Origin: Asticcacaulis sp.
GTDB lineage: Bacteria > Pseudomonadota > Alphaproteobacteria > Caulobacterales > Caulobacteraceae
Assembly (NCBI RefSeq): GCF_020217185.1
Contig: NZ_JAIWNX010000118.1
Span: 1 to 10,000, forward strand
Length of the DNA stretch: 10,000 nt
Direction: 5' to 3'
Part shown: piece by piece, positions 1 through 7,007 of the stretch
How positions within the stretch are numbered: the stretch's first letter is position 1
How the letters are laid out: the number at the start of each line of letters is the position of its first letter
Notes under the pieces: generated by a model
The model's database searches: none
What the model was told of the DNA's origin: nothing
The model's input: the letters and a program-made list of their open reading frames with translations, nothing else
Made by a program: the position numbers and the translations under genes

Positions 1-57
1 TTATTTTCCGCCCTGCCGCCCGTTTCGCAAAATGATTTTCCGCAAAACCAACAATCC

Positions 58-357
58 TTAGTCGGCCTTGCTTCGGCGACGGGCGGCCCCGGCACTGCCG
101 CCGCCCCAGATAAAGGACAGGCCCAGCAGAAAGCCGAAATCGTACCAGCCCCCCGAATTGGGCACGGCATAGATGCGGATGCTGTGATCGAAAATATGCC
201 CGATCAGGGCAAAGGGCGCGATGGCGCCGTGGATCAGCCCCATCCAGAAGCCCGGCACGGACGGTTCGGGTGCCGCCCCCTGCGTCGCACAGGCCGTCAG
301 CAGCAGCATGATCCCCACCGCCATCAGCGGCAAACGCAAACTCCGGTTCACAGTCAT
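58..357 (-). CDS. Small predicted lipoprotein, 99 aa, function unknown
   Basis: This gene encodes a short envelope protein that I cannot assign a function. The N-terminus has two Arg residues, a hydrophobic stretch (about residues 9-20) and a lipobox LTAC with Cys23, so signal peptidase II processing and lipidation are predicted. After a short Pro/Ala-rich linker come two hydrophobic segments (about residues 36-56 and 74-85) flanking a conserved-looking NSGGWYDFGFLLG block, and the protein ends in a basic tail (RRRSK). Small proteins with a GGWY-FGFLLG block are common hypotheticals in many bacteria. The ATG at 355-357 is preferred over the upstream in-frame ATG at 394-396 because GGAGG (366-370) lies 8 nt before it and because this start puts the signal peptide at the N-terminus. 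It is transcribed divergently from the large membrane protein gene at 608. No clear terminator is visible between its stop and position 1. Confidence 0.8.
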   Translation of the reverse strand: MTVNRSLRLPLMAVGIMLLLTACATQGAAPEPSVPGFWMGLIHGAIAPFALIGHIFDHSIRIYAVPNSGGWYDFGFLLGLSFIWGGGSAGAARRRSKAD

Positions 358-365
358 GGTCACAT

Positions 366-370
366 CCTCC
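366..370 (-). promoter_or_regulatory. Ribosome binding site of the lipoprotein gene
   Basis: GGAGG on the minus strand, 8 nt before the ATG at 357-355. It is the strongest Shine-Dalgarno sequence in the window and fixes the start of the lipoprotein gene at the second in-frame ATG. Confidence 0.8.
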
Positions 371-378
371 CGCGTGTC

Positions 379-407
379 AGGAAACGACCGGAACACTCTT
401 CTGTCAA
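379..407 (-). promoter_or_regulatory. Possible promoter of the lipoprotein gene
   Basis: A perfect TTGACA -35 box lies on the minus strand at 407-402. The hexamer 17 nt further on (384-379, TTTCCT) is a poor -10 box, so the assignment rests almost wholly on the -35 box and its position. Transcription would start about 15 nt before the ATG. Confidence 0.35.
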
Positions 408-498
408 TCGGACACGCATCCGGGTACGACAGGAAACGGAAACAATTTTGCGAGATCGTGCCCGAAATTTGCCTATTTTTAGGGCTTGATCACGCAAC

Positions 499-526
499 TT
501 GTGATGCGCGGCGTTTTCGCTATGAT
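499..526 (+). promoter_or_regulatory. Likely promoter for the first large membrane protein gene
   Basis: A -35 box TTGTGA (499-504) and a -10 box TATGAT (521-526) are separated by 16 nt. The -10 context is GCTATGAT, close to the Caulobacter housekeeping form GCTANAWC. The predicted start near 533 leaves an untranslated leader of about 75 nt before the GTG at 608. The rest of 358-607 holds only the lipoprotein gene's control signals and the palindrome described separately. Confidence 0.6.
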
Positions 527-537
527 GCGCCGCATCA
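502..537 (+). promoter_or_regulatory. Palindromic operator-like site overlapping the promoter
   Basis: TGATGCGCCGCATCA (523-537) is a perfect palindrome with 7-bp arms around one central base, and it covers the -10 box and predicted start site. A further copy of the half-site, TGATGCGC, lies at 502-509, exactly 21 bp (two helical turns) upstream in the same orientation. ATCAC (489-493) and GTGAT (501-505) form another small inverted repeat just upstream. This geometry fits cooperative binding of a dimeric repressor; the regulator is unknown and the role is inferred. Confidence 0.4.
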
Positions 538-607
538 GAACTGACCCTATCCTCGTCTTTATCGATAGAGCCCTCCCATTCGTATCCCGTCCTACCTGCC
601 GCATGTT

Positions 608-2803
608 GTGACCTGGGCCCGTCGTCTGCTGATCGTGGCAACGCCGTTCCTGCTGTTCAGCCTGTTCTTCCATATCGAGATCCTCGACCCGACCCGCATC
701 GGCTGGCTGCTGGATGAGGACTGGGGGCAGCACGTGCTGGGCTGGCACGCCTTCCGAAATGTGCCGTGGGCGTGGCCGTTCAACTATCAGAACCTGCTGG
801 CGTGGCCGACGGGAGTCAGTATCATCTACACGGACTCCAATCCGTTCTTTTCCTTTATCTTCAAGGCGCTCAGCCCGCTCCTGCCCGACAATTTCCAGTT
901 TATCGGGCCGTGGTTCCTGCTGTGCGTGGTGATGCAGTTCTTCTTTGCGTGGAAGCTGGTGCGCCCGCACGCGCCGGGGCCGTGGTCGGCTCTGGCCGGG
1001 GCGATCATCATGTCGCTGCTGCCCGCCCTCTATTACCGGATGCGCCACGACACGCTGGTGGCGCACTTTCTTATCCTGTGGACGCTGTGGATCTTCTTCA
1101 ACGTCAAGGATGAGCGCAAAAAGAACATCTGGTACGCGACGGCGCTGGGCCTGACCGGCTTCCTGCACCCCTACATGCTGTTCATGATGGCCGCGGTGTG
1201 GGGCGCAGACGTGTTGCGCATTTTCGTGCCGGCGGCGAAGGCCATGGACCGCAAGCGGGTGCTGCTGATCCTGCGCGATGCAGCGCTGGTGTTTATCTGC
1301 CCGTTTATTACGCTTGGCATCTCAGGGGCCTATTCGGGCTCATCGGCGCAGGCGCGCGGCTTCGGCTTCTACTCGATGGGACTGGATGCGCCGTTCAACC
1401 CGGTTCAGCCCGACTTCTCCTTCTTCATCAAGGCCCACCCGCAGGACATGGGGCAGTATTTCGAGGGCTATCAGTATATGGGCCTCGGCATTCTGGGCCT
1501 GCTGCTGGGGGCGCTTCTGCTCTATCAGATAACCTTCTCGGCCCGTCAGGCGCGTCCCTTTATCGATAGCGCCAAGCCGCTGATCATCCCCTTTATCTGC
1601 CTGTTCGTCATCGCCGTTTCGCACCATGTGCAGTTCTACGACATCGTGTTGTTCAAGCTGCCGCTGCCGAAATACCTGCTGGATAAGCTGGCGGTACTGC
1701 GGGCTTCCGGCCGCTTCTTCTGGCCCATCGCCTACACCCTGATCCTGATCGCGCTGGTCATTGTCTATAAGTCGCGGCCCAAGGTGATGAAGGTGGCTCT
1801 GCCGCTGGTCATTATCGTGCAACTGATCGACCTTCAGGGCTTTATCGCCGCCATGCGCAAACAGACCGAACTGGCCACCAGCCCGGTCATCTTCGATCAG
1901 GCCCCGGATCCAATGTGGGACAAGCTGATTTCCGGAGCGAAGGGCGTAGACTTCTATCCGGCGCAGGTGCACCTGAACGACAAGCTGTTCTATGAAATCG
2001 CCTGGCGCGCCGTGTCGAAGCAGCGCTACGTCAACACCATGTATATGGCGCGCGAAAACTATGAACAGCGCGCCATCGAGCTGAAAGGCCGCGAAGCCTA
2101 TCTCAACGGCACTATCAATAACGACAACCTGTACGTCTTCCTCAACCAGTGCATCGCCCCGGCCAATCTTCAGCCGCTGATGCGTGAGGTGGACGGCGTG
2201 TGGATCATCCCGCCGCAGTCAATGCGCAACCTGCCGCTGGCCCTGCCCGAATGGAAGCCGATCAAGGCGCGCATGGGCTTTGGCTATCTCAATCAGGGCT
2301 CGTGCCTGCTCGACAAGAACTGGGCGGCCCCGGAAGCCGACGGGGCATGGACGCTGGGCAAACGCGCTGAGCTGGTCATCCCCATTCAGGAGGTGCAGTT
2401 CGAAAGCGGTGAACGCCCGGTCAAGCCGTCGATCCGGCTGGTGGCCAAGAGCTTCTTCCGCCCGATGACGGTCGATGTGCTGATCAATGGGCGCAAGCGT
2501 GCCACGATGGAGCTGGAAAAAATCCGCTCCTATCAGGATATTCCCCTGCCGCCGTCGGTGTTCAACCGCCCCGACATGAAGGTGTCCTTCATCGTGCGCG
2601 ACCCGCTGTCGCTCAAGGAGTTGGGTCAGGGCGACGATGAACGCCAGTGGGGCATGAAGCTGTTCCGCCTGACCATCGAAGACGCCGCCGTGCGCGAGAA
2701 GGAAGAGGCCGAGAAGAAGGCCAAAATCGCCGAAGCCCAAGCGGCGGTCAAAGCCCAACCGGTCGGCGTCACCGCCGGTCAGCAGGCCCCTCAGAAACCG
2801 TAA
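608..2803 (+). CDS. Polytopic membrane protein resembling DUF6311 family, paralogue 1 (731 aa)
   Basis: A large integral membrane protein of unknown activity, recognised as DUF6311-like from memory of its signature. A first membrane segment (about residues 7-25) leads into a loop with DPTRIGW, D38-W39 and Q41-H42, then Y74-T-D76-S-N-P79. An acidic residue in the first outer loop followed by a multi-spanning core is the layout of GT-C glycosyltransferases, so a lipid-linked sugar transferase is a reasonable inference, not a proven one. Further landmarks are YSMGLDAPFNP (about residue 255), ASGRFFWP (about 365) and an outer C-terminal part (about 420-690) rich in beta-type sequence. A charged tail, residues 691-731, is rich in E, K, A and Q and may form a short coiled coil. 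The GTG start is the best available: in-frame stops lie at 542 and 566, and no Shine-Dalgarno sequence is seen. ATT 578 or CTG 596 are alternatives. A strong terminator follows. Confidence 0.75.
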   Translation: MTWARRLLIVATPFLLFSLFFHIEILDPTRIGWLLDEDWGQHVLGWHAFRNVPWAWPFNYQNLLAWPTGVSIIYTDSNPFFSFIFKALSPLLPDNFQFIGPWFLLCVVMQFFFAWKLVRPHAPGPWSALAGAIIMSLLPALYYRMRHDTLVAHFLILWTLWIFFNVKDERKKNIWYATALGLTGFLHPYMLFMMAAVWGADVLRIFVPAAKAMDRKRVLLILRDAALVFICPFITLGISGAYSGSSAQARGFGFYSMGLDAPFNPVQPDFSFFIKAHPQDMGQYFEGYQYMGLGILGLLLGALLLYQITFSARQARPFIDSAKPLIIPFICLFVIAVSHHVQFYDIVLFKLPLPKYLLDKLAVLRASGRFFWPIAYTLILIALVIVYKSRPKVMKVALPLVIIVQLIDLQGFIAAMRKQTELATSPVIFDQAPDPMWDKLISGAKGVDFYPAQVHLNDKLFYEIAWRAVSKQRYVNTMYMARENYEQRAIELKGREAYLNGTINNDNLYVFLNQCIAPANLQPLMREVDGVWIIPPQSMRNLPLALPEWKPIKARMGFGYLNQGSCLLDKNWAAPEADGAWTLGKRAELVIPIQEVQFESGERPVKPSIRLVAKSFFRPMTVDVLINGRKRATMELEKIRSYQDIPLPPSVFNRPDMKVSFIVRDPLSLKELGQGDDERQWGMKLFRLTIEDAAVREKEEAEKKAKIAEAQAAVKAQPVGVTAGQQAPQKP

Positions 2804-2814
2804 TCGTCTCTTTG

Positions 2815-2842
2815 AAAGCCCGGCTTCGGCCGGGCTTTTTTT
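2815..2842 (+). terminator. Strong rho-independent terminator after paralogue 1
   Basis: A perfect 10-bp stem, AAAGCCCGGC (2815-2824) with GCCGGGCTTT (2829-2838), closes a stable TTCG tetraloop, and a run of seven T ends at 2842. It begins 11 nt after the stop codon of the upstream gene. It separates the two paralogues into different transcripts unless there is readthrough. Confidence 0.93.
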
Positions 2843-2915
2843 GCACTGCCGTGCTTGTTTTCAGCCAAACCCCTCTTTAAGGTGTGCAGTGCCGAAGGGG
2901 GCGGTCATGTCCGGA

Positions 2916-2942
2916 CTGACAAGACATTACGCGCGTTGCTAA
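2916..2942 (+). promoter_or_regulatory. Weak candidate promoter for paralogue 2
   Basis: CTGACA (2916-2921) followed after 15 nt by TGCTAA (2937-2942), with a GCTA core as in Caulobacter -10 boxes. A promoter is expected somewhere in 2843-2981 because a strong terminator lies just upstream, but this match is weak. The same gap also holds a 7-bp inverted repeat, GCACTGC (2843-2849) and GCAGTGC (2886-2892). Confidence 0.25.
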
Positions 2943-2971
2943 GCGTGCAATGGCCTCCCGTTGACAGACCG

Positions 2972-2978
2972 AGAGAGG
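2972..2978 (+). promoter_or_regulatory. Ribosome binding site deciding the start of paralogue 2
   Basis: AGAGAGG ends 3 nt before the ATG at 2982. This is close spacing, but it favours 2982 over the in-frame TTG at 2961, which has no such motif. Confidence 0.55.
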
Positions 2979-2981
2979 CAT

Positions 2982-5096
2982 ATGCCAGACACGACACAAA
3001 GCACCCATTATCGTTTGGCACTGTTTGGCGCGCCCGTTCTGCTGTTTCTGGCCTTTTTTAACCCGGCGATTGTGGACCCGACCAATATCGGCTGGGTGAT
3101 GCACGGCGACTGGGCACAGCATTTTCTCGGCTGGCACGCCTATCGTAACGGGGCAGATGGCTTCAACCATCAGGACCTTCTGGCGCACCCCACCGGTCTG
3201 AGTGTGCTTTACACCGACTCGAACCCGCTCCTTTCACTGCCTCTGAAGCTGATCAGCCCGCTTTTACCGGCGAATTTTCAGTTCATTGGACTGTGGTTCC
3301 TGCTGTGCCTGTGTTTGCAATACGTGCTTGCCCTGCGTCTGATGGAACGCTTCGCACCGACGGCGTGGAGCGCTCTGGGCGGTGCCCTGCTTCTGTGCCT
3401 GCTGCCCACACTGTATAACCGCATCGGGCACGACACGCTGTTTGCGCACTGGCTGATCCTGTGGTCGCTATACATCTTTTTCGCGGTCGAAACACCGCGC
3501 GACAAGGCCATAGGCTGGGCCGCCAACCTGACACTTGCCTCGCTGATCCACCCCTATCTGCTGATCATGTGCCTGTTTATCTGGGCCGCCGATCAGTGGC
3601 AGGCCTTACAGACTATCCGCCGCACGCGCGACCCGAAGGCCCTGATCGGGCTGGCCGGCGCTGCGGGTATCAGTGCCACACTGTGTCTGATAGCCCTGTG
3701 GGCGGGGGGCGCGTTTTCCGGAACCAGCCCGGCGGGTGATGGCTTCGGTATCTATTCCATGGGGCTGGACGGACCGTTTAATCCGTCCGGTCTGCCGTCC
3801 TTCCTGTCCTTTTTACCGAAGCAGGAGCCCCGTCAGGCCTTTGAGGGCTTCCAGTATCTGGGAGCAGGCGTACTGGTGCTGATCGGGGCCGCGTGGTGGC
3901 TGACCCGCCGCTCACGCAAGCTGAGCCCTCAGCCGCAACCACAGCCAGAGGCGGCAAGCGACGAGCGCGATACGCGCGAAGTGACCACACAGGCCTTCGA
4001 GCGGGCGCGTGGACTCAAATGGGTACTGATTTTACTCACCGTGCTGGCCATCTCGACCAAGATCCAGATTTTCGGCAAGACCCTGATCGATATCCCCTTG
4101 CCGGAGGCAGCCCTCTCCGTGGCTGGCGTGATCCGCGCCTCAGGCCGCCTGTTCTGGCCGGTGGCTTATACGCTGGTATTCCTGAGCTTGCTGGTTATCT
4201 ATCGCACCCCCAGACGTAACCTGTGGCTGGGGGTGATCGTCGGGCTTCAGCTTATGGACCTCGGCGCCTTCTCCAGCCATGTCAAGAGTCTGACCGCGCG
4301 GGCCTCGGACCGCGCCGTTGTCAAGGTCGCCCAAAGTCCACAATGGACACAACTGATCGCCGCCAGTTCGCAGGTCAATTTCGTCCCCCCCAATGCTCTG
4401 GCCAATCAGCCCGTCTTCTATGAAATGACCTATCGCGCCGTTTCAGCTAAGGTGCCCATCAATACCATGTACGCGGCACGCCCGAACCCCAAACAGGAAG
4501 CTCTGGAGTTTTCGGATTACCAGCGCTTTTTGCAGGGCGTGCGACATCCGGACCAGTTATATGTGTATATCAATCCCTGCCTGCCGCACCCTTCGCTGAG
4601 GGGGCAGTTGCGAGAGCTTGACGGCATCTGGTTCCTGCCACCCGTCAGAGCGGATGCCTCGATTGGGCGCGTCCCGGCCCCGCATCCCTTCCCGCAAAAC
4701 GTCATGCAGCCTGTGGCGCGCGACAAGCCCGCCGCCTGCCTGCTGGATGGCGACTGGGCTCTGGGCGAAGAAGGCGGTGTCTGGACCCGTGGGGCCGAAG
4801 CCAGTCTGACCCTACCCGACTCAGTGACCATTGCCCCCGGCTCAGAACTGCGGTTCACCCTGAATACCGCCCGCCCGGCACGCGTGTCGGTACTGATCAA
4901 CGGACAGGTGGCTCAGGATTATGAAATGTCAAAAAAGGTCAAAGAGATCACCGTACCTCTTCCGGTGACCTCAGGCACGCGGGGACCGCTACAGGTCCGC
5001 TTTGTCATCAAAGATCAGGCGCCCCCGGCAGAGCCGATCCCGCAGGGTATGAAGCGACTGAAAATTTCTCAACTGGGGCTGTTTACCGCCTCTTGA
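2982..5096 (+). CDS. Polytopic membrane protein resembling DUF6311 family, paralogue 2 (704 aa)
   Basis: This gene is a clear paralogue of the one at 608 along its whole length. In the block IGW..D-W..QH.LGWHA.RN 14 of 21 residues match, and 24 of 33 match from YTDSNP to WFLLC. Key positions are D43-W44 and Q46-H47 in the first outer loop and T78-D79-S80-N81-P82. YSMGLDGPFNP, FEGFQYLG, ASGRLFWP, AVSAKVPINTMYAAR and LRELDGIWFLPP follow in the same order as in the partner. Differences are a longer hydrophilic loop (about residues 308-345, with PQPQPQPE and a highly charged stretch), and the absence of the E/K/A-rich tail. The function is unknown; a GT-C-like envelope glycosyltransferase role is inferred from topology and the acidic outer loop. 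The ATG at 2982 is chosen for its nearby AGAGAGG. No convincing terminator follows; a 4-bp hairpin with a T run near 5107-5125 is marginal. Confidence 0.78.
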   Translation: MPDTTQSTHYRLALFGAPVLLFLAFFNPAIVDPTNIGWVMHGDWAQHFLGWHAYRNGADGFNHQDLLAHPTGLSVLYTDSNPLLSLPLKLISPLLPANFQFIGLWFLLCLCLQYVLALRLMERFAPTAWSALGGALLLCLLPTLYNRIGHDTLFAHWLILWSLYIFFAVETPRDKAIGWAANLTLASLIHPYLLIMCLFIWAADQWQALQTIRRTRDPKALIGLAGAAGISATLCLIALWAGGAFSGTSPAGDGFGIYSMGLDGPFNPSGLPSFLSFLPKQEPRQAFEGFQYLGAGVLVLIGAAWWLTRRSRKLSPQPQPQPEAASDERDTREVTTQAFERARGLKWVLILLTVLAISTKIQIFGKTLIDIPLPEAALSVAGVIRASGRLFWPVAYTLVFLSLLVIYRTPRRNLWLGVIVGLQLMDLGAFSSHVKSLTARASDRAVVKVAQSPQWTQLIAASSQVNFVPPNALANQPVFYEMTYRAVSAKVPINTMYAARPNPKQEALEFSDYQRFLQGVRHPDQLYVYINPCLPHPSLRGQLRELDGIWFLPPVRADASIGRVPAPHPFPQNVMQPVARDKPAACLLDGDWALGEEGGVWTRGAEASLTLPDSVTIAPGSELRFTLNTARPARVSVLINGQVAQDYEMSKKVKEITVPLPVTSGTRGPLQVRFVIKDQAPPAEPIPQGMKRLKISQLGLFTAS

Positions 5097-5116
5097 GTGC
5101 CTATCTGAAACACAGT

Positions 5117-5145
5117 TTGTTTTTTCGCGCGTTTTGCGCTATGAA
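5117..5145 (+). promoter_or_regulatory. Likely greA promoter
   Basis: TTGTTT (5117-5122) and TATGAA (5140-5145) are separated by 17 nt, and the -10 context GCTATGAA resembles the Caulobacter form. It would give a leader of about 140 nt before the greA ATG. No small gene is seen in 5097-5292. Confidence 0.45.
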
Positions 5146-5292
5146 GCGTGCCCCGTCCTGCAAGGGTGCTCTGCAAATAGCGTCCGGCGCGCGGCTTAAG
5201 TTCCAACACAGGTTTTCCGGCCGGTCGCAGGCGCCCTCGACCGTCGTCGGCTCTATTGTCTTTCACTCAGGGCGTTTCAGAAACAATCGCAC

Positions 5293-5766
5293 ATGGAAAA
5301 AGTGCCGATGACCGTCGCGGGCTACCAAAGCCTTGACGACGAACTCAAGCGTTTGAAGTCGGTGGAACGTCCCGCCGTTATCGCGGCGATTGCCGAAGCG
5401 CGTTCGCATGGTGACCTGTCGGAAAACGCCGAATATCACGCGGCCAAGGAACGTCAGGGCTGGATCGAAGGTCAGATCGCCGAGATCGAGGACAAGATCA
5501 GCCGCGCCCAGGTGATCGACGTTTCGAAGCTGTCCGGCAATCAGATCAAGTTCGGCGCGACCGTCACCGTGGTCGATGAGGACACCGAGGAAGAGGGCCG
5601 CTATCAGGTCGTCGGCGAGCACGAAGCCGACGTCAAGGCGGGCCGCATCTCGCTCAGCTCGCCTTTGTCGCGCGCCATGATCGGCAAGGAAGTGGGCGAT
5701 GTGGTGGAGGTCAACACCCCCGCCGGCGTCAAGGCCTACGAAATCCTCAAGGTCGAGTGGATTTAG
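5293..5766 (+). CDS. greA: Transcription elongation factor GreA (157 aa)
   Basis: GreA enters the secondary channel of RNA polymerase and stimulates cleavage of the 3' end of backtracked RNA, so stalled complexes can resume. The protein has the expected two parts: an N-terminal antiparallel coiled coil (about residues 1-75) and a C-terminal FKBP-like domain (about 80-157). The tip of the coiled coil carries GDLSENAEY with D41 and E44, the acidic pair that coordinates the catalytic magnesium ion in E. coli GreA. The length is within one residue of the usual 158. The start MEKVPMT matches the form typical of this protein, which supports the ATG at 5293 although the Shine-Dalgarno sequence is weak. 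It has its own likely promoter after paralogue 2 and is followed by a hairpin-rich intergenic region, so it may be monocistronic. The assignment is secure. Confidence 0.97.
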   Translation: MEKVPMTVAGYQSLDDELKRLKSVERPAVIAAIAEARSHGDLSENAEYHAAKERQGWIEGQIAEIEDKISRAQVIDVSKLSGNQIKFGATVTVVDEDTEEEGRYQVVGEHEADVKAGRISLSSPLSRAMIGKEVGDVVEVNTPAGVKAYEILKVEWI

Positions 5767-5773
5767 CTAAATT

Positions 5774-5801
5774 CACGCCCTGATCTGACGATCAGGACGT
5801 G
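5774..5801. repeat. Hairpin just after greA
   Basis: CCTGATC (5779-5785) and GATCAGG (5790-5796) pair around TGAC. CACG (5774-5777) and CGTG (5798-5801) extend the stem across one mismatch. It lies 13 nt after the greA stop. No T run follows, so a role in termination or 3'-end protection is only possible. Confidence 0.5.
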
Positions 5802-5816
5802 GGGATGGGAATCGAC

Positions 5817-5851
5817 AAACTCCGGCTCGGGGCGGCCCGTCGCCGGAGTTT
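5817..5851. repeat. Inverted repeat with 10-bp perfect arms
   Basis: AAACTCCGGC (5817-5826) and GCCGGAGTTT (5842-5851) form a perfect 10-bp stem around a GC-rich 15-nt loop. Read on either strand, the stem ends in only three T, so terminator function is uncertain. It directly precedes the REP-like element. Confidence 0.6.
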
Positions 5852-5863
5852 GGCATATTTCAT

Positions 5864-5935
5864 ACCTCCCCAGCTCGCTGGGGAGGGGGACCGCACGAGC
5901 CTGCCACCCGGCAGGTGAGATGCGGTGGTGGGGGC
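5864..5935. repeat. REP-like palindromic intergenic element, 72 bp
   Basis: Three nested or adjacent palindromes are visible. ACCTCCCC opens a 10-bp hairpin (5865-5874 with 5877-5886). CCTGCC/GGCAGG (5900-5905, 5910-5915) forms an inner hairpin, and CCGCA (5891-5895) with TGCGG (5921-5925) encloses it. The element ends GGTGGTGGGGGC and is followed by five T. The arrangement, a CCTCCCC hairpin followed by GGGACCGC and ending in GGTGGTGGGGG, matches a repeat I recognise as common between genes in Caulobacterales and related alphaproteobacteria. Copies elsewhere in this genome cannot be checked here. Confidence 0.65.
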
Positions 5936-5966
5936 TTTTTCTGTCTCCGCATCTTGGGATTGAAGC

Positions 5967-7007
5967 GTGTTAACTCCGCCCGTCACAACCGAAGAGTCGC
6001 TGAAGATTCCCTCGGACCGCCCGCTGATCGTCTGGGCGGTGTCGGACGGTCGCGCCGGTATCCACAATCAGGTGCTGGGGCTGGCCGAAGCCATTGCCGT
6101 CCTCACCCCGACCCAGATCGTCGTCCGCCATATCCGTTATCGCCGTCTGTTCGACCGCTGGCCCACAGCGCTGCGTCTGTGGCCCGATGTAATGTTGAAG
6201 CGCGATTCCGACCTTATTGGTCCGCCCTATCCTGACATCTGGATCGCCGCCGGACGCGCCACCCTCCCCCATTCCTTGCGCATGCGCCGCCGCTCTCAGG
6301 GCAAGACCCTGGTGGTGCAGCTTCAGGACCCCCGCATGCCGTCCTCACGCTTTGACATGGTCATTGCGCCGAAGCACGACGAGGTAAAGGGCGACAATGT
6401 GTTGCCGCTTCTGGGCTCCACCCATCGCGTCACGCCGGAACGCCTCAGCCGTGAGGCCGCCCCGTGGGCCGAAAGCCTGTCGAAATTCAGCGGCCCGTTT
6501 ATCGCCGCCCTGATCGGCGGGCGCTCCAAAAGCCACGACATATCGCCGGCGCGCGCCGAAACCCTCGTCCAGCAGATTCGCGCCGCCGTCAAAGGCAAGA
6601 AGGCCACCCTGCTGCTCAGCGTGTCGCGCCGCACCCCCGAAGCCGCCCGCGCCATCCTGACCGAGGGGCTGAAAGACCTCGACGGCATCATCTATGAGGG
6701 TAAGGGGGACAACCCCTATTTCGCCTTCCTCAACGCCGCCGACCACATCCTCGTCACCGAGGATTCGGTGAACATGGCCACCGAAGCCGCCGCCACGGGC
6801 AAGCCGGTGCACGTCCTGCCCATGGATGCGCGCGGCGCAGGGGCCAAGTTTGGGCGCTTCCATCAGGGCCTTCAGGAATACGGCGCCGCGCGCCCGTGGT
6901 CGGGCGAACTGCGCACGTGGAAATATACACCGCTGAACGAGACGCACCGCGCCGCCGAGGCCGTACTGGCGCTCTATAATCAAACGCATCCCGACGAAAA
7001 ACGTTAA
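5967..7007 (+). CDS. Mitochondrial fission ELM1 family protein (bacterial, DUF1022), 346 aa
   Basis: The protein belongs to the family named after plant ELM1, which helps recruit a dynamin-related protein to mitochondria. The role of bacterial members is not established. The fold is thought to resemble GT-B glycosyltransferases. The N-terminal signature VWAVSDGRAGIHNQ (residues 22-35) corresponds to the family's DGRAG-NQ-LGLAEA motif. QLQDPR and FDMVIAPKHDE follow in the middle, then FIAALIGGRSKSH at the domain junction. The C-terminal half has LVTEDSVNMATEAAATGKPV, beginning at about residue 262, which looks like the nucleotide-sugar-binding part of GT-B enzymes. No signal peptide or membrane segment is seen, so it should be cytoplasmic. 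The GTG at 5967 is the first possible start after an in-frame TGA at 5961-5963, and its Shine-Dalgarno sequence is weak. It lies 31 nt after the REP-like element and 83 nt before trxB. Confidence 0.85.
   Translation: MLTPPVTTEESLKIPSDRPLIVWAVSDGRAGIHNQVLGLAEAIAVLTPTQIVVRHIRYRRLFDRWPTALRLWPDVMLKRDSDLIGPPYPDIWIAAGRATLPHSLRMRRRSQGKTLVVQLQDPRMPSSRFDMVIAPKHDEVKGDNVLPLLGSTHRVTPERLSREAAPWAESLSKFSGPFIAALIGGRSKSHDISPARAETLVQQIRAAVKGKKATLLLSVSRRTPEAARAILTEGLKDLDGIIYEGKGDNPYFAFLNAADHILVTEDSVNMATEAAATGKPVHVLPMDARGAGAKFGRFHQGLQEYGAARPWSGELRTWKYTPLNETHRAAEAVLALYNQTHPDEKR

Noticed and set aside
1..57. Possible minus-strand gene end or terminator at the left edge
   Set aside because: Only a short in-frame stretch after the lipoprotein stop with no credible start, and the small A/T-rich inverted repeat is too weak to call.
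479..1168. Long minus-strand open frame (229 codons) under the start of the first membrane protein gene
   Set aside because: Its product is Arg/Gln/His-rich with no domain pattern, and the opposite strand encodes a protein with a full-length paralogue. It is a GC-driven shadow.
1340..1972. Minus-strand open frame of 210 codons inside paralogue 1
   Set aside because: Low-complexity His/Asp/Gln product antisense to a well-supported gene.
2961..2966. Perfect TTGACA as a -35 box, or TTG as the start codon, for paralogue 2
   Set aside because: A -10 box at the right distance would fall inside the coding sequence and none is seen. As a start it lacks a Shine-Dalgarno sequence, while the ATG at 2982 has AGAGAGG.
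5256..5287. Second greA promoter close to the start codon
   Set aside because: TTGTCT at 5256 has no acceptable -10 box at the right spacing and would leave almost no leader.
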